Shown piece after piece: positions 21,984 to 29,167 of a DNA stretch of 64,000 bases. Source of the stretch: Micrococcaceae bacterium (GTDB taxonomy: Bacteria; Actinomycetota; Actinomycetes; Actinomycetales; Micrococcaceae); the NCBI GenBank assembly GCA_013393415.1, contig JABXHI010000061.1:1-64000 (forward strand). The letters are read 5' to 3'. The notes under the pieces are model-generated. The model saw nothing but the letters and a program-made list of their open reading frames with translations. It was not told the origin of the DNA and made no database searches. The translations under genes were made by a program, and so were the position numbers. Within the stretch, counting starts at the first letter, position 1. Each line of letters opens with the position of its first letter.

Positions 21984-23220
21984 TGGCTACTTCACCGTCC
22001 TCGATGACGATCCCGGTGCCGTCGCCTTCACCAACGATTTCGAGCCATACTTGCGCGTCGTGCTCGTCGGCCATCTCGCGGATGAGTTGCAGGTTGTCGT
22101 CGTCGAGTAGTGATCCGTCGGTAATGCGAATGACCCGCATCTTCGGGTTGAGTGCGATAGCCATAGCAAGACTGACCCGTAGTTGCTCTGCGGATGATGC
22201 TTGCCGGAATGGTTGGCCGTTATAGGTCACCCCGTCAGCTTCAAAGCCCAACCCATCAACCGGCATCTTCGCGTTGGCCAGACCGTGGGACTTGGTTTCG
22301 TCTAGAACATTGATCTTGTCCGTGTACTCCTGGTACTCGGCGCGTAGCTTATTCTGTAGATCACGGCTCGCAATAGCATTGACGTTGGCGCGGATCTTGG
22401 CGTTGGTTTCCTCAATCGTGGCAAGCTGGGCCTCAAGATCTGATGTGCCCCGCTTGCCACCCATTCCCGCAGCTTTTTCTTGGGCAAGACGATGGTTACT
22501 CTGGTCAATTTCGAGCTGAGCCCGGGCGTCCTTTAGCTGCTCTTCTAGTCGCTCAATCTCGGCCTCACTAGTAGATACAGCAACGCGCTGCACTTCAACA
22601 GCCTGCATAGCATTATCAAGTTCGGCGTTATGGTCATGGGCTTCTCGGATCTGGGCGATCAGTTCACCGGCTGATTGCTCTTCAGTAGGCAGCGACTCGT
22701 CTACTTCGACCTCACCGATAGCCTTACCTTGCCGCCCAATCTCAGCGCGCTGGTCGTAGAGTTCTTTGCGCTGCTGCTCGAGTTCCTGTGGATCGAATGG
22801 CAGATCGACCAGACCTAATAGGGTCTCGAGCTGCTTCTTGTCGTCCATCATCGTGAACGCAAACGGGTCCAATGACAGTTTGCCGATCAAATCATCAAGT
22901 TTGGCTTGACCTTTCGGAAACTTCGCACCATCCGGAGTACTCACCGTCAGTGTTGAACCGGCCTTCGTGAAACGTCTGGTGACAATGAGATCCTCAGTCT
23001 CTAAAACAATCTCAGCATTATCCTCACCATCACGGATCGGCTTCGGTGTGGTCTTCTTATTCACACCACCAAGTGCTGCCGTAATCGAATCCAGCACGGA
23101 TGATTTGCCCTGTGCGTTTCGTCCAGCCACAACCACAAGGTTGCCGTCCGGATCTGGTTCAATCTCCACGGCCTTCAACCGCTTATAGTTCATCGCTGAT
23201 AGTCGAATAATCTTGCTCAT
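21976..23220 (-). CDS. SbcC/RecF-like ATPase of the phage recombination module
   Basis: 414 residues from the ATG at 23220. Walker A GRNAQGKSSVLDSITAALGG near residue 33; a coiled coil from about 130 to 300 (SEAEIERLEEQLKDARAQLE); then the ABC-type signature region RQASSAEQLRVSLAMAIALN and an Asp-containing VIRITDGSLL Walker B equivalent. An AAA_23-type end-processing ATPase, probably acting with the YqaJ nuclease. The upstream gene's stop overlaps its ATG. Confidence 0.85.
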   Translation of the reverse strand: MSKIIRLSAMNYKRLKAVEIEPDPDGNLVVVAGRNAQGKSSVLDSITAALGGVNKKTTPKPIRDGEDNAEIVLETEDLIVTRRFTKAGSTLTVSTPDGAKFPKGQAKLDDLIGKLSLDPFAFTMMDDKKQLETLLGLVDLPFDPQELEQQRKELYDQRAEIGRQGKAIGEVEVDESLPTEEQSAGELIAQIREAHDHNAELDNAMQAVEVQRVAVSTSEAEIERLEEQLKDARAQLEIDQSNHRLAQEKAAGMGGKRGTSDLEAQLATIEETNAKIRANVNAIASRDLQNKLRAEYQEYTDKINVLDETKSHGLANAKMPVDGLGFEADGVTYNGQPFRQASSAEQLRVSLAMAIALNPKMRVIRITDGSLLDDDNLQLIREMADEHDAQVWLEIVGEGDGTGIVIEDGEVANA

Positions 23221-23363
23221 CTTTGTTCTCCTAAATTGGGCATTAAAAAAGACCCGCTGTGGGGTCTGCATTCTTTCTTGTGTTGCCTATATGCGGTCAT
23301 GATCAGGTCTATGTCGTACCCCTGATCTGGGTAGCCACAGTCAGGGCATTGGACGGTCAGCAT
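23217..23363 (-). CDS. 48-aa zinc-finger-like protein containing a terminator-like hairpin
   Basis: ATG at 23363. MLTVQCPDCGYPDQGYDIDL, later YRQHKKECRP: a C-x2-C...H-x3-C zinc pattern. Codons 33-40 or so form a perfect hairpin with a T6 run (see 23244-23267). The TGA overlaps the ATPase ATG. Function unknown. Confidence 0.6.
   Translation of the reverse strand: MLTVQCPDCGYPDQGYDIDLIMTAYRQHKKECRPHSGSFLMPNLGEQR
23244..23267 (-). terminator. Terminator-like hairpin inside a gene, just before the ATPase
   Basis: On the minus strand AGACCC-CACAGC-GGGTCT is directly followed by TTTTTT. It is wholly inside the coding sequence of the 48-aa protein, 24 bases before the ATPase start. If ribosomes cover it, transcription passes; if not, it would stop, as in an attenuator. 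Confidence 0.6.
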
Positions 23364-23490
23364 GATCGGCCCTCCGCCCTGTGCCTTGTAAAGGTTTCGA
23401 GTCGATAAGTTCCACGATGAGCCGGTCAGCACGCACCAACGCGGGCCGAATCGAGGCGTGGATTCTTTCCTCAATGACTGTCTTGTTCAC
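23341..23490 (-). CDS. 49-aa phage microprotein with GTG start
   Basis: GTG at 23490 overlaps the preceding stop (GTGA) with AAGGAGAG upstream. Sequence VNKTVIEERIHASIRPALVR, a basic amphipathic helix, then ADRLIVELIDSKPLQG. Overlaps the next gene's start by 23 bases. Function unknown. Confidence 0.55.
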   Translation of the reverse strand: MNKTVIEERIHASIRPALVRADRLIVELIDSKPLQGTGRRADHADRPMP

Positions 23491-23591
23491 GTGTCTCTCC
23501 TTGAAAAGTGTGTTGCGATTGCGAGTAGTAGCAGGTACCCGGCCACCACGACGACGACCGGGGCGTGATGCTCAATCAGTGCGGCGGTCAT
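23487..23591 (-). CDS. 34-aa single-pass membrane microprotein
   Basis: ATG at 23591 overlaps the previous stop (ATGA). MTAALIEHHAPVVVVVAGYL begins an almost wholly hydrophobic protein with a short basic end (FSRRDT). Its TGA overlaps the GTG of the next gene. A membrane microprotein in a DNA-metabolism operon is unusual; function unknown. Confidence 0.55.
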   Translation of the reverse strand: MTAALIEHHAPVVVVVAGYLLLLAIATHFSRRDT

Positions 23592-23857
23592 TTGGTTCTC
23601 CAAACTGGTAGTAGTGATCCTTTGCGGGACTTGACCGATGATTTGACCACGCGCCCGGTCAGCTCGATCAAGTCACGACGCGATGCGGTGTTGATGACAG
23701 CACCGGGCCAGTTAGGGCGACCAGGCTCCATCTCGGCACGTAAATCGTCAGCAGTCCACGGCTGGTCCTGCCGCTCAATCCACGACAGCGCGGCCTCTTT
23801 CCAGTCCTCCCAATCCGCAAACAGCGCCATCGGAGGATCAGGCATGGGGAAACTCAT
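23588..23857 (-). CDS. Phage protein of unknown function, winged-helix-like (89 aa)
   Basis: Contains two Trp-rich helices (ADWEDWKEAALSWIERQDQP), then WTADDLRAEMEPGRPNWPGA and VINTASRRDLIELTGRVV, a pattern of helix, strand and Arg-rich end similar to small winged-helix proteins. ATGA overlap on both sides. Confidence 0.6.
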   Translation of the reverse strand: MSFPMPDPPMALFADWEDWKEAALSWIERQDQPWTADDLRAEMEPGRPNWPGAVINTASRRDLIELTGRVVKSSVKSRKGSLLPVWRTK

Positions 23858-24021
23858 GCCACACCGTTCTTTCGTTTCAAGGTCAAGGTCCCGCTGATCG
23901 GGTACACATCATGCTCGATACCCTCAGCAGCAAGATGCCGCACACTAGCGTTCGCAGCCTGCGCAGACATCCTCACGTCCTGAGCCGCACGCTCGTATTG
24001 ATGTAGCTCTAAATCCTTCAC
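23854..24021 (-). CDS. 55-aa phage protein with GTG start
   Basis: GTG at 24021 overlaps the preceding stop (GTGA); the TGA overlaps the next ATG. VKDLELHQYERAAQDVRMSA is a charged helix; the C-terminal half (HDVYPISGTLTLKRKNG) looks beta. Function unknown. Confidence 0.55.
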   Translation of the reverse strand: MKDLELHQYERAAQDVRMSAQAANASVRHLAAEGIEHDVYPISGTLTLKRKNGVA

Positions 24022-24227
24022 GCTGCCACCGCCTGTGCCATGAACCAGCGTTTGCAGGCTTCCTCACCGGTCGTATCCGAATACGTAAGCGAGTTATAGG
24101 AAAGCTGCGCGTCCAAGGTCAGTAGGTATTCGCCGGCATAATGTTTCGCCTTGCGGCCACTGATCCTCGCGCCCATGAGCTCGGCGGCTTCCTGAATCCA
24201 TTTCTTCACTTGAATAAAAGTGGGCAT
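24018..24227 (-). CDS. Phage protein of unknown function (69 aa)
   Basis: MPTFIQVKKWIQEAAELMGA and a C-terminal ACKRWFMAQAVAA frame a helical protein; AAGGAG is 6 bases before ATG. First gene of the long coupled chain reaching to the ATPase. Function unknown. Confidence 0.6.
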   Translation of the reverse strand: MPTFIQVKKWIQEAAELMGARISGRKAKHYAGEYLLTLDAQLSYNSLTYSDTTGEEACKRWFMAQAVAA

Positions 24228-24338
24228 GGTGAATCTCCTTCACAACGGCCAATGTGGCCTGCCGTCAAACAACGGACTTGATTTTGGGTAGCACAAACTA
24301 GGGGTGCAAAAATAAGGGGGTTTGAAAAGATGCCTAGA

Positions 24339-24587
24339 TTAGGCGATTTTGCGGCGTAGTAGTTGGGCTACTCTGTCGCGATCGTAGAAGTAATCGATTT
24401 CAGCGGTGAGTTTTGCTTTTATTTCTTGAATGTCGTCATCGGTGAAGCGGTAGAGCCGGCCGATTCTTTGGTGCGGCCACTGCCCTGATGCTGCGCGACG
24501 TCTCACTGTCGCTTCACTGACGCTGAGCATCCCGGCTAGGTCTGCTGTCGTCCACCAACGCCCGGATATGGCTGCCATGGTGATCAC
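24339..24587 (-). CDS. Excisionase-like MerR-type HTH protein
   Basis: 82 residues. WTTADLAGMLSVSEATVRRR, then SGQWPHQRIGRLYRFTDDDI is the HTH_17 helix-turn-helix/wing signature of small excisionases and early regulators. The GTG at 24587 overlaps the previous stop with AAAGG 4 bases upstream; an ATG lies 9 bases further. Over its stop codon a GCCTAATCTAGGC palindrome (24332-24344) forms a weak terminator-like hairpin. Confidence 0.75.
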   Translation of the reverse strand: MITMAAISGRWWTTADLAGMLSVSEATVRRRAASGQWPHQRIGRLYRFTDDDIQEIKAKLTAEIDYFYDRDRVAQLLRRKIA

Positions 24588-25225
24588 GCGGCCTTTCCGG
24601 TGTTGTGCCGGATGTAGAGCTGGTTGTCTCTGGTGACGGCGCGGTAGTTCCCGTCAGCGAATGATTTCCGGTTCCCGTAGTTGATGCCTTTGGCTAGTTC
24701 GGTGTATTGCTTGTCTCCGAAGTCTGCGACAGTAACGGGCACCCATTGGCCATTGGCTTCACGTGCTGCCTGAGCGATCCGGTCATTACGAGTGGTGCGT
24801 GGATCGGTTTTCACAGCCGTGAGAGCTTTCGGCAGGTGGGGGACTGGCTGGCCGATACTCAACCCCAGCGCGTCATCAGTGAACAGTGCGTCCTGGGTGC
24901 CATTCTTGAGTTGCTGGGCCATTTGGTAGAACGCTTTCACGAGTGCGACTTTGAACGCGACGACTTGCTCAGTGTTCCGCATGAACGTCATCAACAGCGT
25001 GGACTGCGGCTCATTCAAAACAGCGGTGCGAATAGGATTGCCGCCGCGTTTTTGCGAACGCGTTTCAAACGCGGTCGGACCAAACTGCTCAAATTCAGCT
25101 CGGCGGTTGTCGATTAGTTCCAGAACGTTCTTATGCTGAACGCCTGACCCACGTGCGATAGTTTCACTGGTCACGGCTAGACCACTGTTAGTGGCCTCAA
25201 TGGTTGGTAAGATGGTGGTTGTCAT
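24584..25225 (-). CDS. Rha-family phage regulatory protein / antirepressor-like
   Basis: 213 residues. N-terminal Rha domain: VTSETIARGSGVQHKNVLEL, then FGPTAFETRSQKRGGNPIR and VLNEPQSTLLMTFMRNTEQV. The C-terminal part (QWVPVTVADFGDKQYTELAK) is a second, KilA/antirepressor-like region. Rha proteins act in phage regulation early in infection. It follows the XRE gene after a 28-base inverted repeat (25256-25283). Confidence 0.85.
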   Translation of the reverse strand: MTTTILPTIEATNSGLAVTSETIARGSGVQHKNVLELIDNRRAEFEQFGPTAFETRSQKRGGNPIRTAVLNEPQSTLLMTFMRNTEQVVAFKVALVKAFYQMAQQLKNGTQDALFTDDALGLSIGQPVPHLPKALTAVKTDPRTTRNDRIAQAAREANGQWVPVTVADFGDKQYTELAKGINYGNRKSFADGNYRAVTRDNQLYIRHNTGKAA

Positions 25226-25255
25226 TACGACTCCTAAATAGTTGTTTTTTGACTG

Positions 25256-25283
25256 GCCCTCAGCAATGGCAGTTGCTGGGGGC
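25256..25283. repeat. Inverted repeat between XRE and Rha genes
   Basis: GCCCTCAGCAA (25256-25266) pairs with TTGCTGGGGGC (25273-25283) with one mismatch. On the plus strand TTT follows; on the minus strand, the transcribed one, no T-run follows directly, so termination is doubtful. Confidence 0.4.
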
Positions 25284-25284
25284 T

Positions 25285-25656
25285 TTATGCTGCGGTTGCA
25301 GCTCTTCGCTGTCTTTTGGCCCGTGTTTCGTGGGCCGCGATGAGTTCGTCAACACGCTCATCATTGAACTTGTCAAAAAGTTCACGTGGTCGGCGTCCGA
25401 GCCATTTTGCAATGTGGGCGCCTAGGTCTTCGGATATGGTCTTGAGCTTTCCTGTCTCAATGGCGCTAATGGTTGCCTGAGTGCATTTTGCGAGTGTGGC
25501 AAGCTGGCGCTGATTCATACCCAAGTCTTGGCGAATCTCTTTGATGAGTTCTGGATCGCGGATTTGCATGTACACCTCCTGACGTATCCGTTCTTTCGGC
25601 CGTGTCCACTTTTTGCGGGGTGCCGATTTTGTGAGTCCGTTGTATGCGTAAGCCAT
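25285..25656 (-). CDS. XRE-family regulator with two in-frame starts (Cro-like position)
   Basis: 123 residues from ATG 25656, or 94 from ATG 25569. The HTH is LGMNQRQLATLAKCTQATIS, followed by AIETGKLKTISEDL. Both starts have strong ribosome-binding sites (AAAGGAG 6 bases before the first, AGGAGG 5 bases before the second). The extra N-terminus, MAYAYNGLTKSAPRKKWTRP, is basic. It is transcribed away from the repressor operon, the position of a Cro-type regulator. Confidence 0.8.
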   Translation of the reverse strand: MAYAYNGLTKSAPRKKWTRPKERIRQEVYMQIRDPELIKEIRQDLGMNQRQLATLAKCTQATISAIETGKLKTISEDLGAHIAKWLGRRPRELFDKFNDERVDELIAAHETRAKRQRRAATAA

Positions 25657-25676
25657 TATTGCTCCTTTTCTAAGTG

Positions 25677-25815
25677 CTGACAAGTACATCATGGGCCATT
25701 TGTCAGTTAGTTGTCAAGCTACTTAGCTCAGACACCGCATGAATAAAGGGGTGTAAGATTTCTAGTTGTATTGCACATACCCGCATTAGCTATGACAACT
25801 AGGAACATTTGTCGA
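25677..25815. promoter_or_regulatory. Divergent phage control region with TGACAA operator half-sites
   Basis: Inverted pair CTGACAA (25677-25683)/TTGTCAG (25700-25706), another TTGTCAA at 25711-25717, and TGACAA (25793-25798)/TTTGTC (25808-25813) near the repressor start. On the minus strand TTGACA (25717-25712) and CATGAT 18 bases later make a plausible promoter for the leftward operon. The half-sites overlap it, as expected for repressor/Cro operators. Confidence 0.65.
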
Positions 25816-25826
25816 AGAGTGGAGCC

Positions 25827-26354
25827 ATGAGCACGAGCCAAAAAGAAACGCTTCGCGACATCGCCCGAATTGCCCACGACCGACACGGAGTGCGCGGCAG
25901 GGGGATCGAGCGTATTGCGGATAAAGGTGGCTACGTCATGTCACGATCTACCTTTGATCGCATGCTCAAAGGGGAGTACCCGTCACGATCTATGCCACAG
26001 ACATTAGAAGCCCTGGCATATCTCGCTGACATCTCCTTAGAGCGCGTTTACGAAGCTGCCGACCGTCGGTACGATGCGAAAAAGTTCGCTGAACAGCTTC
26101 CACCAGACATCGACCAGCTAACAGAAGATCAGCGTAACGCTGTCATCTCTGTGGCTCGTGCCTTTCTTAACTCCAACCGCGAGAACGAAAGGCTCCAAAA
26201 TGAACTCGAAGAAGTACAGCAGGACGATGAACCTAGCAATGTGGTTGAGGCGGACTTCGCTGCAGAAGATGTTGTCCCTGAACAGAAGATCGCTGCGTAT
26301 GACCGTGACTTTGGTGACGGTATAGGGCCGGGCGATCTGCCGGAGGACAGCTAA
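25827..26354 (+). CDS. XRE-family phage repressor
   Basis: 175 residues from ATG 25827 (GTGGAG just upstream). The HTH-like region is GIERIADKGGYVMSRSTFDR, then MLKGEYPSRSMPQTLEALAY; the rest is an acidic dimerisation part with a helix (LTEDQRNAVISVARAFLNSN). It is the first gene of the rightward lysogeny operon, divergent from the Cro-like gene. Confidence 0.75.
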   Translation: MSTSQKETLRDIARIAHDRHGVRGRGIERIADKGGYVMSRSTFDRMLKGEYPSRSMPQTLEALAYLADISLERVYEAADRRYDAKKFAEQLPPDIDQLTEDQRNAVISVARAFLNSNRENERLQNELEEVQQDDEPSNVVEADFAAEDVVPEQKIAAYDRDFGDGIGPGDLPEDS

Positions 26355-26357
26355 ACG

Positions 26358-27059
26358 ATGCTGGTTTATGTGGACGACTCCGGGGATAGCGGCCAGAAGT
26401 TTGATAAGAACTCAAGTACACACCTGGTTATGGCTGCGTGCATCTTCACTGATTACACCCAGCTGGAACTTCTATCTGAGGCAATTCGATTAGTCAGGGA
26501 TGAGACCGGGTTCACCCGCGAGTTCAAATTCAGCAGTACCAGGAATAAGGTCAAGGAAAAGTTCTTCGAGAAGACTTGGCATATCCGCTACTCTGTGCGT
26601 GCTATCAGCATCGAAAAACGATTTCTATATGAAGAGAAGCTGCGAACAGACGGGTCTGCCTTGAAGGCCTATGCGATCCACCGCTTACTTGGCAATAACT
26701 TTGGGCGTATTCAAAATGCAAAAGTATTCGTTGATGGTAAAGATACTGAGGCGTTTGAAGTCCCAGACCATGCGTACTTGATGAGGCAAGTAAATAAGAG
26801 GACAGCCAACTCAGTTAGAGAAGTACGGTTCATCGATTCCAAACAAAGTATCGGTATCCAAACTGCAGACATGATGGCAGGAGCAATTCAGCGTGCAGTC
26901 AGGATGGACGATAAGCAGGATCATCGATGGTTCAACTACATGAAACCCCGCACGAAATATCCAATGGGAACTGTGTGGGATTTTTGCAAGAAAGAACGTC
27001 TTGAATGGGAGCGACAACAGGCTCTTAGCACCATGAAAGAAGGCGACCCGACGCCCTAA
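26358..27059 (+). CDS. DUF3800 protein in the lysogeny operon
   Basis: 233 residues, starting 3 bases after the repressor stop. MLVYVDDSGDSGQKFDKN carries the conserved Asp cluster, AKVFVDGKDTEAFE a second acidic site, and IDSKQSIGIQTADMMAGAIQ the C-terminal block, together the DUF3800 (RNase H-like) pattern. These are thought to be nucleases and occur in defence islands and prophages. Co-expression with the repressor implies it is made in the lysogen, possibly to protect the host. Confidence 0.85.
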   Translation: MLVYVDDSGDSGQKFDKNSSTHLVMAACIFTDYTQLELLSEAIRLVRDETGFTREFKFSSTRNKVKEKFFEKTWHIRYSVRAISIEKRFLYEEKLRTDGSALKAYAIHRLLGNNFGRIQNAKVFVDGKDTEAFEVPDHAYLMRQVNKRTANSVREVRFIDSKQSIGIQTADMMAGAIQRAVRMDDKQDHRWFNYMKPRTKYPMGTVWDFCKKERLEWERQQALSTMKEGDPTP

Positions 27060-27135
27060 CCTGATCAGCAACTTGTGATCAGCTACGCCACCAACCGGGT
27101 GACTATTCGGCGCGCCGGGTCTCGGTGACTCAAGG

Positions 27136-27237
27136 ATGACATTTTATGCCACATTAGTCAACGCAACACGATCGCACAGAACAGCACTCGGCGTCCTGTG
27201 GCTGCAGCTAGCGGTACTTATCGTGTCCATGCTGTGA
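27136..27237 (+). CDS. Possible 33-aa membrane microprotein
   Basis: ATG at 27136, TGA at 27235-27237. MTFYATLVNATRSHRTALGV is followed by a hydrophobic helix LWLQLAVLIVSML. It fills the gap between the DUF3800 and ImmA genes, but AAGG directly touches the ATG, a poor spacing, so this is uncertain. Confidence 0.3.
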   Translation: MTFYATLVNATRSHRTALGVLWLQLAVLIVSML

Positions 27238-27243
27238 GCCACA

Positions 27244-27609
27244 GTGGCTCGTATGGTGTTAGAAGATTTTGCTGTGATTATTGGGTGCTGTGTGCGTAGC
27301 GCGGTTCCGGTTAGTGGCCATTTGGGAGAGTACGACGCTGCCCGGCATGAGATCCGGGTACATCCCGCTCTGGCTGCTATCCAGTGCCAGGCGGTGCTTG
27401 CTCACGAGATAGGGCATGCAGCATACCGGCATGAATCTTCCACGGCCCTGACCGAACGCGAGGCTGACGAGTTCTCAGATTGGCTCAGAATACCTTTCTG
27501 CGACTTCTTGAGAGCTACACAAGCCCACAGCACCGTCCAGGCTGTAGCCCACGAGCTGGACCTGCTACCAGCCGACGTACGACGGTACGCCCAACGGATC
27601 TGGGAATAA
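27244..27609 (+). CDS. ImmA/IrrE-family metallopeptidase
   Basis: 121 residues from a GTG at 27244. Zinc-peptidase motif HEIGHAAYRH near residue 54, with a third-ligand Glu in TEREADEFSDWL. In ICEBs1 and many prophages ImmA cleaves the repressor to trigger induction; its place downstream of the XRE repressor fits that. The N-terminus LEDFAVIIGCCVRSAVPVSG is normal for the family. A hairpin terminator follows. Confidence 0.85.
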   Translation: MARMVLEDFAVIIGCCVRSAVPVSGHLGEYDAARHEIRVHPALAAIQCQAVLAHEIGHAAYRHESSTALTEREADEFSDWLRIPFCDFLRATQAHSTVQAVAHELDLLPADVRRYAQRIWE

Positions 27610-27615
27610 AAAATA

Positions 27616-27644
27616 GCCCCGCAACTCAAGCCGAGTTACGGGGC
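27616..27644. terminator. Bidirectional terminator between ImmA and integrase genes
   Basis: GCCCCG-C-AACTC (27616-27627) pairs with GAGTT-A-CGGGGC (27633-27644), followed by ATTTTG on the plus strand and by ATTTTTTAT on the minus strand, so it serves both converging genes. Confidence 0.8.
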
Positions 27645-27656
27645 ATTTTGCTTTGG

Positions 27657-28793
27657 TTAGACGATTTGCTTCGCCGGCTTTTCAGACAGTATATCTTCCA
27701 TGATTGATGCGGCCTTGAAGTGCGCGCCAGGCATCAAATGCCCGTAAATGCGTGTTGTGGTCTCCACATTCTTGTGGCCCAGCCGTTTCGACAGCTCGAA
27801 TAAATTCATGCCTGCTGCGATCATCAGTGAGGCGTGGGAGTGTCGCAGGTCGTGAATGCGTGGTGACTTGTACAGCCCGTCATGTTTCTTTGCCAGGCTG
27901 ACAGCGTTGAACCATGTGCGCTGCCACGTACGGTGTGCTGCGCCCTTCGCACCCTTCCGTGACGTAAACACCTGATCGGACACCCCAAGGCCCTGCACAA
28001 GCTCACGTAGGGCTGTGACCGTAGACGGCGGCAAGGACACGGTGCGACGAGACTCAGGGGTTTTCGGTGGCCCCACAACCCATGCGTCTTCGCCTTCTTG
28101 GTGCGACTTGGTGACGCGCACACTCGGGACAGCAGCATCGAGCATTAAATCACCCGGCGTGAGCGCGGTCATCTCGCCAAGTCGCAGCCCAGTGGCGATC
28201 ATGAAGCTCATCGCAGGCTGATTGTGGGCTGGAACGTATTGCAGGATGGACCTGAATTCGTCCATCGTGAGGAATGTGTTCTTATCTTCCGTTGCGTCAT
28301 CATCGGGCAGGTATCGTCCGTGGCACGGATTGTCAGACCTGTGCTTCAGCTCGACAGCGGTTTGTACCACCCCATGAATGAAGCCGTGCACGTTGCTGAT
28401 CGTTTTTGGGGACAGCCCTCTGTCAAGCATGTACTTCACCCACCTGATCAGGTCAGCAGACATGAGTGTGTCCACTGGGATAGGTCCGATCTTTTCGAAG
28501 TGGTTTTTAATATACCCCTTATACCGGCGAATCGTGCCCGGTGAAACGATCAGTAAATCCAGGTGCTCATCCGCCAGTGTATACAGCGTGGGGGACTGAG
28601 AGTTTGAGCGGATCAGCGCCATTTCGGCGGCTTTGGTGTCGTGATCGACCTGCTCTAGAAGGGTTTTCCATTGCAGTGCGGAGTTCTCATCTTGCACGGA
28701 TTGGTGCATTTTCTTGCCGTTTTTGTCTCGCCATACGACGCGATATGAGGTGATGCGTCCGGCCTTATTTTTTCGTGTCTCTATTGATGCCAT
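27657..28793 (-). CDS. int: Tyrosine recombinase / phage integrase
   Basis: 378 residues from the ATG at 28793. N-terminal arm-binding part (ASIETRKNKAGRITSYRVVW), core-binding domain (VSPGTIRRYKGYIKNHFEKI; GLSPKTISNVHGFIHGVVQT), catalytic domain with ATGLRLGEM (Arg), IHDLRHSHAS (His-x2-Arg), LGHKNVETT (His) and TRIYGH (nucleophile Tyr). It lies next to tRNA-Ser, its probable target. The frame runs further upstream, but that part is tRNA sequence. Confidence 0.93.
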   Translation of the reverse strand: MASIETRKNKAGRITSYRVVWRDKNGKKMHQSVQDENSALQWKTLLEQVDHDTKAAEMALIRSNSQSPTLYTLADEHLDLLIVSPGTIRRYKGYIKNHFEKIGPIPVDTLMSADLIRWVKYMLDRGLSPKTISNVHGFIHGVVQTAVELKHRSDNPCHGRYLPDDDATEDKNTFLTMDEFRSILQYVPAHNQPAMSFMIATGLRLGEMTALTPGDLMLDAAVPSVRVTKSHQEGEDAWVVGPPKTPESRRTVSLPPSTVTALRELVQGLGVSDQVFTSRKGAKGAAHRTWQRTWFNAVSLAKKHDGLYKSPRIHDLRHSHASLMIAAGMNLFELSKRLGHKNVETTTRIYGHLMPGAHFKAASIMEDILSEKPAKQIV

Positions 28794-28812
28794 ACAGGCT
28801 ACTCTATGGCAA

Positions 28813-28842
28813 TTGGGGACAAATTTTCGGTTTTTGGGGACA
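28813..28842. repeat. Two direct TTGGGGACA repeats upstream of integrase
   Basis: TTGGGGACA at 28813-28821 and 28834-28842, exactly 21 bases apart (two helical turns), between the integrase start and the tRNA. The layout fits integrase arm-type binding sites. Confidence 0.55.
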
Positions 28843-28872
28843 GCCCCGGAAACTTTGGCTTGTTTCCGGGGC
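28843..28872 (-). terminator. Hairpin on the phage side of tRNA-Ser
   Basis: Perfect 11-bp repeat GCCCCGGAAAC (28843-28853) and GTTTCCGGGGC (28862-28872), loop of 8. It lies 8 bases past the tRNA 3' end, so it probably terminates or shapes the tRNA transcript after integration. Confidence 0.55.
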
Positions 28873-28880
28873 ATAATCGG

Positions 28881-28969
28881 CGGAGGCGGGGGGATTCGAA
28901 CCCCCGGTCCGCTTTTAAACAGACCCTTCATTAGCAGTGAAGTCCAATCGGCCTCTCTGGCACGCCTCC
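28881..28969 (-). tRNA. tRNA-Ser(GCU), prophage attachment gene
   Basis: 89 bases. Acceptor GGAGGCG/CGCCTCC with G discriminator; anticodon arm CTTCA-CTGCTAA-TGAAG giving anticodon GCT; long variable arm (GGGTCTGTTTAAAAGCGGACC); T arm CGGGGGTTCGAATCCCCC. CCA is not encoded (CCG follows). Its 3' end faces the integrase and prophage, the usual arrangement when a phage integrates into a tRNA 3' half, so this is the right attachment junction; the left copy would be outside the window. Confidence 0.95.
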
Positions 28970-29113
28970 TGAGCATTGGACACGCGAGCGTGACCAAATA
29001 ACCCTTTTACCATATCGGACGGAACGGGATTCGGCAAAACGATGACTTGCCTTGCGGTACAGCGCCACCCGACTTTGTGCCGCACTTCACAAGCAGCTAA
29101 GGTGTGACTCACC

Positions 29114-29127
29114 GAATGTATACATTC
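29114..29127. promoter_or_regulatory. Palindromic operator upstream of prpE-like gene
   Basis: Perfect 14-base palindrome GAATGTATACATTC, 41 bases before the start codon. Palindromes with a TGTATACA core are typical GntR-family sites. The regulator is not in the window. Confidence 0.55.
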
Positions 29128-29167
29128 TTGGCCGTAAGTCAGTACTCCGGTTTTTCGAAGGAGCATC

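Noticed and set aside
28793-28997. Upstream in-frame extension of the integrase
   Set aside because: It would read through tRNA-Ser; ATG 28793 gives a normal integrase length.
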